From assembly GCF_010731635.1 (NCBI RefSeq), contig NZ_AP022583.1:2480001-2544000 (forward strand): 64,000 nt of DNA, in the 5' to 3' direction. The DNA is from Mycobacterium noviomagense (lineage in GTDB: Bacteria; Actinomycetota; Actinomycetes; Mycobacteriales; Mycobacteriaceae). Under the pieces are notes generated by a model. It was not told the DNA's origin and did no database searches. It saw nothing but the letters and a program-made list of their open reading frames with translations. Shown one piece after another: positions 1-9,738 of the stretch (its first letter is position 1; the number at the start of each line of letters is the position of its first letter). The position numbers were made by a program, and so were the translations under genes.

Positions 1-1
1 G

Positions 2-1441
2 CTTTTCGCCCAGCCCAGCTACTACGGGCAGTTCAGCGACTCCGGGGGAGTGGGCAAAGGCGACAAGGTCCGCATCGCCGGCAAGGACGTCGGCAAGGTT
101 GAGGCGGTCGCCATCGACGACGATCACATCACGGTCAAGTTCTCGACCGGAACCCACACCATCGGCACCGAAAGCCGGCTGGCGATCAAGACCGACACCA
201 TCCTGGGTAAGCGGGTGCTCGAGGTGGAACCGCGAGGCACGCAGAAGCTGCGGCCGGGAGCCGCGTTGCCGCTGGGCCAAAGCACCACGCCGTATCAGAT
301 CTACGACGCATTCTTCGACGTCACCAAGGCAGCCGGCGGGTGGGACATCGATACCGTCAAACGGTCGCTGAATGTCCTGTCGGACACCATCGACGAGACC
401 TACCCACACCTGAGCGCTGCGCTCGACGGGGTCGCCAGGTTCTCCGACACCATCGGCAAACGCGACGAGGACATCAAACACCTTGTCGCCCAAGCCAGAA
501 AGGTAGCCCGGGTTCTCGGCGACCGCAGCGAACAGTTCGACCGGCTGCTGGTCAACACGCAGAGCCTGTTGTCCGCGTTCAACGAACGCGGTCGAGCCAT
601 CGACGCGTTGCTAGGCAACATCTCCCGGTTCTCGACGCAACTGCAAGGGCTCATCCACGACAACCCGAACCTGCACCATCTGCTCGAGCAGCTGCGTGTC
701 GTCACCGACATGCTGACCAAGCACAAAGACGACCTCGTCGCCGTACTGGTCAGCCTGCGCAACTACACCGCAGCGCTCAGCGAGGCGGTCAGCTCCGGCC
801 CCTACTTCAAGGTGATGATCGCCAACCTGCTGCCGTACCAGATCTTGCAGCCGTGGGTCGATGCGGCGTTCAAGAAGCGGGGTATCGACCCCGAGGAGTT
901 CTGGCGCAACGCCGGACTGCCGGCGTTTCGGTGGCCGGCCCCCAACGGCACCCGGTTCCCCAACGGAGCGCCGCCACCGGCGCCGCCGGTGCTGGAAGGC
1001 ACCCCGGATCATCCGGGACCGGCCGTCCCACCCGGATCGCCGTGCTCGTACACGCCGCCGCCGGATCAACTGCCGCGGCCGTGGAACCCGTTGCCGTGCG
1101 CCGGTATTGACCAGAACCAGGGCCCCTTCGGTGCGTTGTCCGGCCCGGAACTGGCGCCGCCCGACGTCCAGACCTCCACCCCGAACCCCAACGGCCAGCC
1201 GCCGACACCCGGCATCCCGATCGCCGGACGGCCGGGCGAGCGACCTCCGGACGTTCCGGGCACAGCGGTCCCGTTGCCCCCCAACGCGCCGCCGGGAGCA
1301 CGCACCGAACCACTGGCACCCGTGGCAGGGCCGGCTCCGCCACCGGCGCCGCTGCCTCCGGGGCCGCCGGCACCGCCTGGACCGGGTCCGCAACTCCCAG
1401 CTCCGTTCATCACGCCAGACGGGACCGGAGGTAGCCGATGA
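2..1441 (+). CDS. mceC: MceC, mammalian cell entry family protein (5' end cut off by window)
   Basis: The frame is open from the first bases, so the N-terminal membrane anchor lies outside the window; 479 residues are visible. The first ~50 belong to an MlaD/MCE domain (GDKVRIAGKDVGKV, then the TESRLAIKTDTILGKR segment typical of MceC). A long helical MCE region follows, then from about residue 310 a tail very rich in proline and glycine. Mce proteins of types A-F assemble into a periplasmic lipid-import channel joined to a YrbE permease and an Mce-type ATPase. It is the first visible gene of an operon: its stop overlaps the mceD start by four bases (ATGA). The C assignment rests on its position before D, E and F and on resemblance to remembered Mce1C/Mce2C. 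Confidence 0.9.
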   Translation, partial: LFAQPSYYGQFSDSGGVGKGDKVRIAGKDVGKVEAVAIDDDHITVKFSTGTHTIGTESRLAIKTDTILGKRVLEVEPRGTQKLRPGAALPLGQSTTPYQIYDAFFDVTKAAGGWDIDTVKRSLNVLSDTIDETYPHLSAALDGVARFSDTIGKRDEDIKHLVAQARKVARVLGDRSEQFDRLLVNTQSLLSAFNERGRAIDALLGNISRFSTQLQGLIHDNPNLHHLLEQLRVVTDMLTKHKDDLVAVLVSLRNYTAALSEAVSSGPYFKVMIANLLPYQILQPWVDAAFKKRGIDPEEFWRNAGLPAFRWPAPNGTRFPNGAPPPAPPVLEGTPDHPGPAVPPGSPCSYTPPPDQLPRPWNPLPCAGIDQNQGPFGALSGPELAPPDVQTSTPNPNGQPPTPGIPIAGRPGERPPDVPGTAVPLPPNAPPGARTEPLAPVAGPAPPPAPLPPGPPAPPGPGPQLPAPFITPDGTGGSR

Positions 1442-2985
1442 GCACTATTTTCGATATCCGTCAGCTGCGGCTGCCGCAGGTGTCGCGGACGTTCGTGATC
1501 GTGGCATCGCTCGTATTGGTGGTCGGTTTCGTTGTGGCGCTTGCGGGTTGGCAGCTCTACCGCAAAATAACGAACAACACTGTGGTGGCATACTTCCCGC
1601 GGGCTAATGCGCTGTATTCCGGTGACAAAGTCCAAATCATGGGCGTGCGAGTCGGTTCCGTCGACAGCATCGAGCCGGCCGGTGACAAGATGAAAGTGAC
1701 GTTCCACTACCAGAACAAGTACAAGGTGCCGGCCAACGCCTCGGCGGTGATCCTCAACCCAAGCCTGGTGGCGTCACGCACAATCCAGCTCGAACCGCCC
1801 TACCACGGCGGCCCGATACTCGCCGACAACGCGGTGATCCCCATCGAGCGCACCCAGGCGCCCGTGGAGTGGGACGACCTGCGCAACCAGGTCACCAATA
1901 TCATCTCGGAGCTCGGTCCGACGAAAGACCAGCCCAAGGGCCCGTTCGGCGACATCGTCGAGTCGTTCGCCGACGGGCTGGCCGGCAAGGGCGAGCGGAT
2001 CAACACCACATTGACCAACTTGTCCGCGGCATTGACCACGTTGAACGAGGGCCGCGGCGACTTCTTCGGCGCTCTGCACAGCCTGGCGTCGTTCGTCAAT
2101 GCACTGCATAAAGACGACAAGCGGTTCGTCGCTCTCAACCGCGACCTCGCCCGGTTCACCACCAGCTTGACCCGCTCGGACCACGCGATCGCCAGCGCGG
2201 TACAACAGACCGACACCCTGCTGTCCACGGCCCGCGACTTTTTCGCCGAGAACCGCGAGGTGCTGACCCGCGACGTCGACAACCTCGCCGAGACGACGAC
2301 CGCACTCGTGCAGCCCACGCCGAGGGACGGCCTTGAGACCGGACTGCACGTGCTGCCTCACATGGCCGCGAACGTGCTCGCCAGCTACGAGCCGGCGCAT
2401 GGCGGGCTCACCGAGGTTCCGACGCTGGTCAATTTCGCGAACCCAATGCAGTTCTTCTGCAGTGCAATTCAGGCCGGCAGCCGGCTCGGCTACCAAGATT
2501 CCGCCGAACTGTGTGCGCAGTACCTGGCACCGATTCTCGATGCGATCAAGTTCAACTACTTCCCGTTCGGGCTGAACTTGTTCACCACCGCCGACACGCT
2601 GCCCAAGAACATCGCCTACTCCGAACCGCGGCTGCAGCCGCCCCCCGGGTACAAGGACACCACCGTCCCCGGAATCTTCGCGCGGGATACCCCGTGGTCA
2701 CACCGCAACTCCGAGCCGGGCTGGATCGTCGCTGCGGGCATGCAAGGCGTTCGAGTACAGCCGGCCACCGCGAACATGTTGACACCAGAGTCGTTGGCGG
2801 AGCTCATGGGTGGCCCGGACATCACACCTCCACCGCCCGGTCGCACCATGCCCGGACCACCGAACGCGTATGACCAAAACAACCCGCTGCCGCCACCGTG
2901 GTACCCGCAGCCCCTGCCTTCGCCGACAGCCGGCCCGCCCGCCCTGCCGGCTGAAGCCGCAACATCGGCAGGACCGGGCTCGTGA
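1438..2985 (+). CDS. mceD: MceD, Mce family protein
   Basis: A 515-residue protein with a single N-terminal membrane anchor (about residues 18-40) that doubles as an uncleaved export signal. An MlaD/MCE domain (about 46-125, with GDKVQIMGVRVGSVDSIEP) is followed by the long helical region that builds the lipid tunnel and a proline-rich C-terminus. ATG at 1438 overlaps the mceC stop, and its own TGA overlaps the mceE GTG, so the operon looks translationally coupled. From memory it most resembles the Mce1D/Mce2D subfamily; the substrate (fatty or mycolic acids for Mce1) is inference. Confidence 0.93.
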   Translation: MSTIFDIRQLRLPQVSRTFVIVASLVLVVGFVVALAGWQLYRKITNNTVVAYFPRANALYSGDKVQIMGVRVGSVDSIEPAGDKMKVTFHYQNKYKVPANASAVILNPSLVASRTIQLEPPYHGGPILADNAVIPIERTQAPVEWDDLRNQVTNIISELGPTKDQPKGPFGDIVESFADGLAGKGERINTTLTNLSAALTTLNEGRGDFFGALHSLASFVNALHKDDKRFVALNRDLARFTTSLTRSDHAIASAVQQTDTLLSTARDFFAENREVLTRDVDNLAETTTALVQPTPRDGLETGLHVLPHMAANVLASYEPAHGGLTEVPTLVNFANPMQFFCSAIQAGSRLGYQDSAELCAQYLAPILDAIKFNYFPFGLNLFTTADTLPKNIAYSEPRLQPPPGYKDTTVPGIFARDTPWSHRNSEPGWIVAAGMQGVRVQPATANMLTPESLAELMGGPDITPPPPGRTMPGPPNAYDQNNPLPPPWYPQPLPSPTAGPPALPAEAATSAGPGS

Positions 2986-4115
2986 TCGCCTGGGCCCGAC
3001 AGCGGGTTTGGCGGGTGCTGGTGCTTCTGATGGCTGGGCTGGTGCTGAGCTCGTGCGGGTGGCGCGGCATCGCGAATGTGCCGATCCCCGGTGGCCCCGG
3101 CACCGCTGCCGGCTCCTACACCGTCTACGTGCAGATGCCGAACACGTTGGCGCTCAACGGGAATAGCCGGGTGCTGGTGTCCGACGTCTTTGTCGGCACC
3201 GTCCGCAAAATCGAGCTGAAGAACTGGGTCCCTACGCTCACGCTCAGGCTCGACAAGAATGTGCAGCTGCCCAAGAACGCCACCGCGAAGATCGGGCAGA
3301 CCAGCTTGCTTGGTTCTCAGCACGTGGAGTTGGCCGCACCACGCAACCCGTCGCCGCAGTTGCTGAAAGACGGCGACATCATTCCGCTGAAGCACGCCTC
3401 GGCCTATCCCTCCATCGAGCAGACACTGGCCAGCCTGGCCATCGTGCTGCGCGGCGGCGGCATCCCCAATCTCGAAGTCGTGCAAAACGAGGTCTACAAC
3501 ATCCTGAACGGGCGGGCCGCCCAGATTCGGAATTTCCTGTCCAAGCTGGACACGTTCACCAGGGAGCTCAACCGCCAGCGCGAGGACATTGCCCGCGCCA
3601 TCGACTCCACCAACCGGCTGCTGGCGTATGCGGGCAGACGCGCAGCCACGGTGGATCGTGTGCTGACCGAATTCCCGCCGCTGGCCAAGCATTTCGCGGA
3701 AAGGCGCGACCTGTTCGCCGACGCGATCGATGCCATCGGGCGAATCAGCGATGTCGCCGATCAGGCACTGTCGGCGTCCCAGGACAATCTGCACCAAGAC
3801 CTGCAGTCGTTGCAGCGCCCACTCAAACAGCTCGGGCGCTCCGCACCCTATCTCGTGCAGTCCCTGAACCTGCTGCTTTCCCCGCCGTTCACGATGGACG
3901 CCCTGCCGAAAATCGTGCGCGGCGACTACATCAACATTTCCGGGACGTTCGATTTGACGCTGAGCACGATCGACAACGCGGTCTTCAGCGGCACGGGATT
4001 TTCGGGGGGTTTGCGTGCCCTCGAGCAGTCGTGGGGCCGCGATCCGGCAACGATGATTCCTGACGTTCGGTTCACGCCCAACCCGGCCGACGCGCCAGTG
4101 GAGCGGGGCGAGTAG
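2982..4115 (+). CDS. mceE: MceE-type lipoprotein of the Mce complex
   Basis: A 377-residue lipoprotein. The N-terminus has two arginines, a hydrophobic stretch and a lipobox VLSSC, with the lipidated cysteine at residue 25. An MlaD/MCE domain follows (about 42-120, including GSQHVELAAP), then helical MCE sequence. In mycobacterial mce operons the E gene (LprK/LprL and relatives) always encodes the lipoprotein, which supports the C-D-E-F order here. The GTG start at 2982 sits in a GTGA overlap with the mceD stop. The subunit is expected on the outer face of the cytoplasmic membrane. Confidence 0.93.
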   Translation: MIAWARQRVWRVLVLLMAGLVLSSCGWRGIANVPIPGGPGTAAGSYTVYVQMPNTLALNGNSRVLVSDVFVGTVRKIELKNWVPTLTLRLDKNVQLPKNATAKIGQTSLLGSQHVELAAPRNPSPQLLKDGDIIPLKHASAYPSIEQTLASLAIVLRGGGIPNLEVVQNEVYNILNGRAAQIRNFLSKLDTFTRELNRQREDIARAIDSTNRLLAYAGRRAATVDRVLTEFPPLAKHFAERRDLFADAIDAIGRISDVADQALSASQDNLHQDLQSLQRPLKQLGRSAPYLVQSLNLLLSPPFTMDALPKIVRGDYINISGTFDLTLSTIDNAVFSGTGFSGGLRALEQSWGRDPATMIPDVRFTPNPADAPVERGE

Positions 4116-4119
4116 TCCG

Positions 4120-5667
4120 ATGCTGACACGCTTTATCCGCAACCAGTTGATCGTCTTCGCAATCCTGACGGTGATCGCACTGGTGACGCTGGGCTGGTAT
4201 TACTTGCGTGTCCCAAGCCTTCTCGGCATTGGCCAATACACGCTGACTGCCGACCTGCCGGCGTCGGGCGGCTTGTATCGGACCTCCAATGTGACCTACC
4301 GTGGAGTCCAGATCGGCAAGGTCACCAAAGTCGAGCCGACCGAAAGCGGCGCCAGGGCCACACTGAGCATCGACAATCGCTACAAGATCCCGATCGACGC
4401 GTCGGCCAACGTGCACTCGGTGTCGGCGGTCGGCGAGCAGTACCTCGACCTGGTGTCGTCAGGCAACCCGGGCAAGTTCTTCTCGCCCGGACAGACGATC
4501 ACCAAGGGGAGCGTGCCCAGTGAAATCGGCCCGGCACTCGATGCCGCCAACCGCGGACTGTCGGCGCTGCCGAAGGACAAGATCGCGTCGCTCCTCAACG
4601 AGACAGCCAGGGCAGTCGGGGGATTGGGCCCGGCACTGCAACGGCTGGTCGACTCCACCCAGGCCATCGCCGGTGACTTCAAGACCAACATCGCCGACGT
4701 CGACGACATCATCGAGCACTCGGCGCCGATCTTGGACAGCCAGGTCGACTCGAGCGACGAGATCGACCGCTGGTCGCACAACCTGGACACCCTGGCCGCG
4801 CAGATCGCCCAGAACGACTCGAGCGTGCAACGTATCCTGGCCCAAGCGGCGCCGACCGCCGATCAGGTTACCAACGTGTTCGGCGACGTCCGCGAATCGC
4901 TGCCGCAGACTTTGGCCAACCTCGAAATCGTCGCCGACATGCTCAAGCGCTACAACAAGAACGCCGAACAATTGCTGGTGTTCCTGCCCGAGATCGCCTC
5001 GATCGCCCAGACCGCGCTGATGGGAACCCCGGGGTCGGTGATCATGGACTTCAACTTTGCGTTCAACAATCCGCCGCCGTGCCTAACCGGGTTCCTGCCG
5101 CCGTCGGAGTGGCGATCGCCGGCCGACACCAGCGTTGCGCCGTTACCGGCCGGAACGTACTGCAAGATCCCGAAAGATACGCCCGCGAACGCGGTACGCG
5201 GCGCGCGCAACTACCCATGCGTCGACGTGCCGGGCAAGCGCGCTGCCACACCGCGGGAGTGTCGTGACCCGAAACCGTATGTGCCACTGGGAACTAACCC
5301 GTGGTACGGCGACCCCAACCAGATCCGCAACTGCCCCGCGCCCGGTGCGCGCTGCGATCAGCCCGTCACCCCCGGCCAGGTGATACCGGCACCGTCGGTG
5401 AACAACGGCCTCAACCCGGCACCCGCCGACAAGGTGCCCGGAACGCCGCCGCCGGTGAGCGATCCGTTGCAGCGGCCGGGATCGGGCACCGTCCAGTGCA
5501 ACGGGCAGCAGCCCAATCCGTGTGTGTATACGCCGAGCGTGGCTCCTGCGGCGATCTACAACCCAGCCAGCGGCGAGGTGGCCAGATCCGATGGGGTCAA
5601 ATATCTGCTGAGAAACTCGGCGCACACCGGTGAGGACGGGTGGAAGGACATGCTCGCGGGCGGCTGA
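4120..5667 (+). CDS. mceF: MceF, Mce family protein
   Basis: A 515-residue protein with an N-terminal membrane anchor (about residues 9-29), an MlaD/MCE domain (about 38-115, with ADLPASGGLYRTSNVTYRG), a helical region, and a C-terminal third rich in Cys and Pro with several conserved-looking cysteine motifs (PPPCLTGFLP, RGARNYPCVDVPGKRAATP). That tail closely matches Mce1F/Mce2F as remembered. It starts four bases after mceE and closes the operon: no mce-associated (mam) genes follow, unlike mce1 of M. tuberculosis. Its stop lies only three bases from a decayed minus-strand frame. Confidence 0.92.
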   Translation: MLTRFIRNQLIVFAILTVIALVTLGWYYLRVPSLLGIGQYTLTADLPASGGLYRTSNVTYRGVQIGKVTKVEPTESGARATLSIDNRYKIPIDASANVHSVSAVGEQYLDLVSSGNPGKFFSPGQTITKGSVPSEIGPALDAANRGLSALPKDKIASLLNETARAVGGLGPALQRLVDSTQAIAGDFKTNIADVDDIIEHSAPILDSQVDSSDEIDRWSHNLDTLAAQIAQNDSSVQRILAQAAPTADQVTNVFGDVRESLPQTLANLEIVADMLKRYNKNAEQLLVFLPEIASIAQTALMGTPGSVIMDFNFAFNNPPPCLTGFLPPSEWRSPADTSVAPLPAGTYCKIPKDTPANAVRGARNYPCVDVPGKRAATPRECRDPKPYVPLGTNPWYGDPNQIRNCPAPGARCDQPVTPGQVIPAPSVNNGLNPAPADKVPGTPPPVSDPLQRPGSGTVQCNGQQPNPCVYTPSVAPAAIYNPASGEVARSDGVKYLLRNSAHTGEDGWKDMLAGG

Positions 5668-5670
5668 AGT

Positions 5671-5799
5671 TCAGGCGCGGGTGACAGTCACATTTGGGTG
5701 GTAGCCGTCGTGCAAGAGTCCGCTGGATATCAGGCGCGCTAGTAGCGCGTCGTCTTCGAAAATCATCTCTAACAGCTCGGCTTTGAGGCTCGCTGTCGA
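5671..5799 (-). pseudogene. C-terminal remnant of an unidentified gene
   Basis: On the minus strand a 42-codon frame ends in TGA and reads like real protein: ELLEMIFEDDALLARLI, then SSGLLHDGYHPNVTVTRA. There is no usable start. An ATG overlapping the stop of the upstream minus-strand gene (5806-5808) is in this frame but is followed two codons later by TAG (5800-5802). I infer a gene that was once coupled to the 5805-6746 gene and has lost most of its length, perhaps when the mce operon arrived. I do not recognise the family. Confidence 0.5.
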
Positions 5800-5804
5800 C
5801 TAAT

Positions 5805-6746
5805 TCATCGCTCCCCGGGCGCGGGCGCTTCTGCGCCCCGCAATCCCACTTCGGCGTGGCCGGTGCCGAGCACCGACCAACGCCGATCGCCGACTTCGAC
5901 GTAGACGTCGGCTTGCTCGGTGTTGGTGCAGATCGCGGTGGCGCCGTCGGGGTCGGTGTATTGCAAACTCACACAACGGATTTCCGGCTGATCAACCAGG
6001 ATGAGCACATCATGTCGGCCGATGCGGCCCTCGAGCTGCCAGTGCCGCACACCTAACGTCGTGCGCATCCGCAGCGACGGCAAACCGCTTGGCGGCCAGT
6101 CTTTTCCGTCGACCCGAAACCGGATGAACGCCATCGGCGGCAGCCTGCGCAGGCCTGGTCTGTGCGACACCGCGGTGACCACCTCCAGCACATCGCCGTT
6201 GCTGAGGTCGGCGTGGAGCCAGGCCCAGCGTTTGGCATTGCCGTGCCCGTAGATATGCGCCACCGCGCCGCGCCACCCGTCAAGCCGATGGCTGGCGTCG
6301 GTGACCGTAAGCGCGCCGGTGAACTGAGCGGTCGGGGCCAGTACCACCTGCGCCCCGGGCAGCAGTTCGCGCTCCCACGCCACCCGCGGAAAGGTCCACA
6401 GCGGCGCCCCGGTGTCCTTCCAGCGCAGTTCCCATGCCAGCGATCCGGCGCGGCCGGACAGCTCTTCGAATGCCGCCCGCACTCCCGCGGCGTCGAACCA
6501 CGCCGGTCCGGCTGCCGGCTCGACGGGTTGTGGCCCGAACCGCTCGGTGCGCGGTGAGCCGTCGGGCGGGAACCAGGTGGCCCAGCCGTGCCCGTACGAG
6601 GAGCCCGTCACCGGCGCCACCGTTTCGCAATGCACCCACAGCCCGGCGCGGGTCGTCGGATCAGACAACGTGGCGTACCAGACTTCCAACCGCCCGGGCT
6701 TGCCTCGCCAGCGGGGGGCGGCCGCGGATCGGAAGCGGTCGTCCAC
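5805..6746 (-). CDS. Conserved hypothetical protein, possible lipocalin-like fold
   Basis: A 313-residue protein with no signal peptide or membrane segment. The GTG start has a good ribosome site (GGAGG, around 6753-6757). The sequence is rich in Trp and alternating beta-type segments (WELRWKDTG, GWRGAVAHIYGHGNAKRWAW), a pattern seen in AttH/CrtC-type lipocalin-like proteins; that comparison is inference. By position it corresponds to Rv0493c of M. tuberculosis. It lies downstream of the Cys-rich gene at 6833-7627 on the same strand, 86 bases apart. Function unknown. Confidence 0.75.
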   Translation of the reverse strand: MDDRFRSAAAPRWRGKPGRLEVWYATLSDPTTRAGLWVHCETVAPVTGSSYGHGWATWFPPDGSPRTERFGPQPVEPAAGPAWFDAAGVRAAFEELSGRAGSLAWELRWKDTGAPLWTFPRVAWERELLPGAQVVLAPTAQFTGALTVTDASHRLDGWRGAVAHIYGHGNAKRWAWLHADLSNGDVLEVVTAVSHRPGLRRLPPMAFIRFRVDGKDWPPSGLPSLRMRTTLGVRHWQLEGRIGRHDVLILVDQPEIRCVSLQYTDPDGATAICTNTEQADVYVEVGDRRWSVLGTGHAEVGLRGAEAPAPGER

Positions 6747-6832
6747 AGCGTCACCTCCGGTCGACTGCCCTGGCCCGTGGCCAGTGCCCGTGAGTCAGAT
6801 GTGACACCTGATCCGCGACAGCACAGTCGAAG

Positions 6833-7627
6833 CTATTCCGCCGCGCGGGTGGCCGGGTGTATGGCGATGAGCCCTAACTTGTTGCGCCGCTTACACATTG
6901 CCGCCAATTCCGCGTAAGCCTTCTCGCCGATCAGTTCGGTGAGTTCGTCGGCCAGGCTTTCCCACACCTGCTTGGCGCCGACATGGGCGGCGGGGTCGCC
7001 GGTGCAGAACCAGTGCAGGTCGGCGCCGCCGGGACCCCAGCTGCGGCGGTCGTACTCGGTGATCGTGGTCTTGAGGATTTCGCTGCCGTCGGGCCGGGTC
7101 ACCCACTCTTGGCTGCGCCGGATCGGCAACTGCCAGCAGACGTCGGGTTTCATGGTCAGCGGCGCCACTTTGAGCTTGAGCGCTTTGATGTGCAGCGCGC
7201 AGCCGGCGCCGCCCTTGAACCCCGGCCGATTCAAAAAGATGCACGCGCCCTTGTATTTACGTGTGCGCCACTGCTGTTCATTGTCGTGCTCGTCGAGCTC
7301 GAGATAACCCTTGCGGCCCACGCCTTGCTCGCGGAACTGCCATTCCTTGTCGGTCAGCTTCGTCACCGCGTCGTCGAGCCGGGCGCGGTCGTCGTCGTCG
7401 CACAAAAACGCCCCGTGCGAGCAGCACCCGTCATTGGGACGGCCAGCCACCGTGCCCTGGCAGGCCGGCGTGCCGAACACACACGTCCAGCGCGACAACA
7501 ACCAGGTGAGGTCCGCGGCGATCAGGTGCTCGGGATTGTCGGGGTCGTAGAACTCCACCCATTCGCGGGTGAAGTCCAGTTCGACCTCGCCGGGGTGGTC
7601 CGGCTGAGAGGCTGCCACGCTGTCCAC
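6833..7627 (-). CDS. Conserved Cys-rich protein (Rv0495c-like)
   Basis: A 264-residue protein closely resembling Rv0495c as remembered. The N-terminal third has a cluster C49, C56, C68-C69, C76 ([10 protein letters not shown], then DGCCSHGAF) with further cysteines near 129, 143 and 164, suggesting metal or Fe-S binding; no catalytic motif is recognised. There is no export signal, so it is probably cytoplasmic. It is transcribed divergently from ppx with 100 bases between the starts. The GTG at 7627 is chosen because the following [14 protein letters not shown] matches the family N-terminus. Confidence 0.8.
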   Translation of the reverse strand: MDSVAASQPDHPGEVELDFTREWVEFYDPDNPEHLIAADLTWLLSRWTCVFGTPACQGTVAGRPNDGCCSHGAFLCDDDDRARLDDAVTKLTDKEWQFREQGVGRKGYLELDEHDNEQQWRTRKYKGACIFLNRPGFKGGAGCALHIKALKLKVAPLTMKPDVCWQLPIRRSQEWVTRPDGSEILKTTITEYDRRSWGPGGADLHWFCTGDPAAHVGAKQVWESLADELTELIGEKAYAELAAMCKRRNKLGLIAIHPATRAAE

Positions 7628-7715
7628 CGTAGAGCAAAATCGCTCTGGCTCAACGTCACGCGCCGCGCCGAGTCGCCGGGCGTCTCCTCACGCCGTCACC
7701 TGCCCAGACGCCACG

Positions 7716-7730
7716 TAATGTTGTCTCGTG
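7716..7730 (+). promoter_or_regulatory. Leaderless promoter of ppx
   Basis: TAATGT (7716-7721) fits the mycobacterial -10 pattern TANNNT and is separated by exactly six bases from the GTG start at 7728. The transcript would then begin at or next to the start codon, and no ribosome-binding site is visible. This supports GTG 7728 as the ppx start. Confidence 0.55.
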
Positions 7731-8747
7731 CGATTAGGCGTGCTCGACGTGGGCAGTAACACGGTCAACCTGTTGGTGGTAGATGCCCGCCGCGGCGGCC
7801 ATCCGACACCGATGAGTTCCACCAAGGCCACGTTGCGGCTGGCGGAGACCATCGACAGCTCCGGCAAAATAAACCGCCGCTGGACCGACAAGCTGATTTC
7901 CACCATCGACGAATTCGCCAAGATCGCGGCCAGCTCCGGCTGCGCCGAACTGATGGCCTTCGCCACCTCCGCGGTCCGCGACGCCAAGAACTCCGACGAC
8001 GTACTGGAGCGGGTACGCAAGGAGACCGGTGTCAAGCTGCAGGTGCTGCGCGGCGTGGACGAATCGCGGCTGACGTTTCTGGCGGTGCGCCGCTGGTACG
8101 GCTGGAGCGCCGGGCGGATCATCAACCTCGACATCGGCGGCGGCTCGCTGGAGATCTCCAGCGGCGTCGACGAGGAACCCGACGTCGCGCTGTCGTTGCC
8201 GCTGGGCGCCGGGCGGCTGACCCGGGAATGGCTGCCCGACGACCCGCCGGGTCGGCGCCGCGTGGCTATGCTGCGCGATTGGCTCGACAACGAGCTGGCC
8301 GAACCCAGCGCGATCGTGCTGAAAGCCGGCAGCCCCGATCTGGCCGTAGCAACGTCGAAGACATTTCGCTCGTTGGCTCGCCTCACTGGCGCGGCGCCGT
8401 CGGCCGCCGGACCCCGGGTCAAACGGACGCTGACCGCCAACGGCCTCAGACAACTCATATCTTTCATCTCTAGGATGACGACCGCTGACCGTGCGGAACT
8501 GGAAGGAGTGAGTGCCGAGCGGGCGCCGCAGATCGTGGCGGGTGCTTTGGTGGCGGAGGCGAGTATGCGAGCGCTGTCGATTGAAACGGTGGACATCTGC
8601 CCATGGGCACTGCGCGAAGGTCTCATCTTGCGCAAACTTGACAGTGAAGCCGACGGAACCGCCCTAGTGGAGACTTCTGTGCGGGATGCTGGAAGCCAGC
8701 AAGTTGATCGGGTCGCGGTTGACCGATCGAGAGGCGACACACGATGA
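7728..8747 (+). CDS. ppx1: Ppx/GppA family exopolyphosphatase
   Basis: A 339-residue protein of the ASKHA-fold Ppx/GppA family, which removes phosphate from polyphosphate ends or hydrolyses pppGpp. Family motifs are present: phosphate loop 1 [13 protein letters not shown] at the N-terminus, [10 protein letters not shown] near residue 82, and the second phosphate loop [12 protein letters not shown] near 128. It is the short form, without the C-terminal HD domain, like Rv0496 (Ppx1). Its stop overlaps the ATG of the next gene by four bases, so the two are coupled. Confidence 0.92.
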   Translation: MRLGVLDVGSNTVNLLVVDARRGGHPTPMSSTKATLRLAETIDSSGKINRRWTDKLISTIDEFAKIAASSGCAELMAFATSAVRDAKNSDDVLERVRKETGVKLQVLRGVDESRLTFLAVRRWYGWSAGRIINLDIGGGSLEISSGVDEEPDVALSLPLGAGRLTREWLPDDPPGRRRVAMLRDWLDNELAEPSAIVLKAGSPDLAVATSKTFRSLARLTGAAPSAAGPRVKRTLTANGLRQLISFISRMTTADRAELEGVSAERAPQIVAGALVAEASMRALSIETVDICPWALREGLILRKLDSEADGTALVETSVRDAGSQQVDRVAVDRSRGDTR

Positions 8748-9724
8748 CTGGACCACAAGAGAGCTCCAACACTCGGCCGATCTCGGTTGCCGAGTTGCTG
8801 GCCAAAAACGGCACCATCGGCGCCCCGCCCCCCGCCGGCCGTCGTCGCCGTCGGCGCCACAACAGCGCTGCGGTGACCGTCGCCGAGCTGACGGGCGAAA
8901 TCCCCGTCGTCAGGGACGAGCACCGCCACGACGAAGCGGAACCCACCACTGGTGCCCTGCGCACCGAGGCGGCCAACCCGGTCGCCGAGCCAGTCCCCGA
9001 CAAACAGGACGAGGACCGGTCCAGCGCCCCGTACTGGTCGGAACCCGAGCCGCGCTGGCCCGAGTCTCCGCCGCTGTCACCGCCGGACTCCGGACCAGAG
9101 CGCGGCCACTACCCTCGGCCGCTGCGCAAAGCTGGGCGCGTCGACGCCGCCCACGAAGGTGCCGAAACCCACTCCGGTGCCGAGCGGATGAGCCCCGACC
9201 CGCTGGACGACTACGCCGAGATCCCGGTGGACGTGATGGACACCGAGGTGCGCGAAGCCGAGCCGGCCACCGAGGACTCCGCCTACGTGCGGTCCTACCT
9301 GCACGGAGCGGACGGGCTGCCCGGCGGCAAGACCATCGACGAGGACACCGGATCGGCTGAACTGCTGGACACCGACGAGCTCGACGAGGACTACGCCGAC
9401 ATCTCCGACCTCGCCGAGGCCGACAAGCACGCCGAGCCCGCTTACGCCTGGACGAACAAGACCGAGGCGTTGCTGCACGGCGGGCTGGTGGTCTTCCAGT
9501 CGATTCTGGCGGTCGCGTTCGGGGCCGGGTTGTTCATCGCCTTCGACCAGCTCTGGCGGTGGAACAACATCGTGGCGCTGGTGCTGTCGGTGCTGGTCAT
9601 CCTCGGCCTCGTGGTCGGGGTCCGGGTGGTCCGCAAGACCGAGGACATCGGCAGCACGTTGATCGCAGTGGCGGTAGGGGCATTGGTCACGCTGGGGCCG
9701 CTGGCACTGTTGCAGTCCGGGTAG
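8744..9724 (+). CDS. Conserved membrane protein with long acidic N-terminal domain (Rv0497-like)
   Basis: A 326-residue protein. Residues 1-230 are hydrophilic, low in complexity and strongly acidic toward the end ([19 protein letters not shown]), with an early basic stretch GRRRRRRHN. Three closely spaced hydrophobic segments fill the C-terminus (about 245-268, 272-295 and 303-323). It is coupled to ppx by an ATGA overlap and corresponds in place and layout to Rv0497. No enzymatic motif is seen; a membrane-anchored scaffold or regulatory role would be a guess. Confidence 0.85.
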   Translation: MTGPQESSNTRPISVAELLAKNGTIGAPPPAGRRRRRRHNSAAVTVAELTGEIPVVRDEHRHDEAEPTTGALRTEAANPVAEPVPDKQDEDRSSAPYWSEPEPRWPESPPLSPPDSGPERGHYPRPLRKAGRVDAAHEGAETHSGAERMSPDPLDDYAEIPVDVMDTEVREAEPATEDSAYVRSYLHGADGLPGGKTIDEDTGSAELLDTDELDEDYADISDLAEADKHAEPAYAWTNKTEALLHGGLVVFQSILAVAFGAGLFIAFDQLWRWNNIVALVLSVLVILGLVVGVRVVRKTEDIGSTLIAVAVGALVTLGPLALLQSG

Positions 9725-9738
9725 CGCCGCCAGAACCA

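Noticed and set aside
2616..4142. Minus-strand open frame of about 500 codons opposite mceD and mceE
   Set aside because: Shadow of the mce genes; no conserved motif, no start signal.
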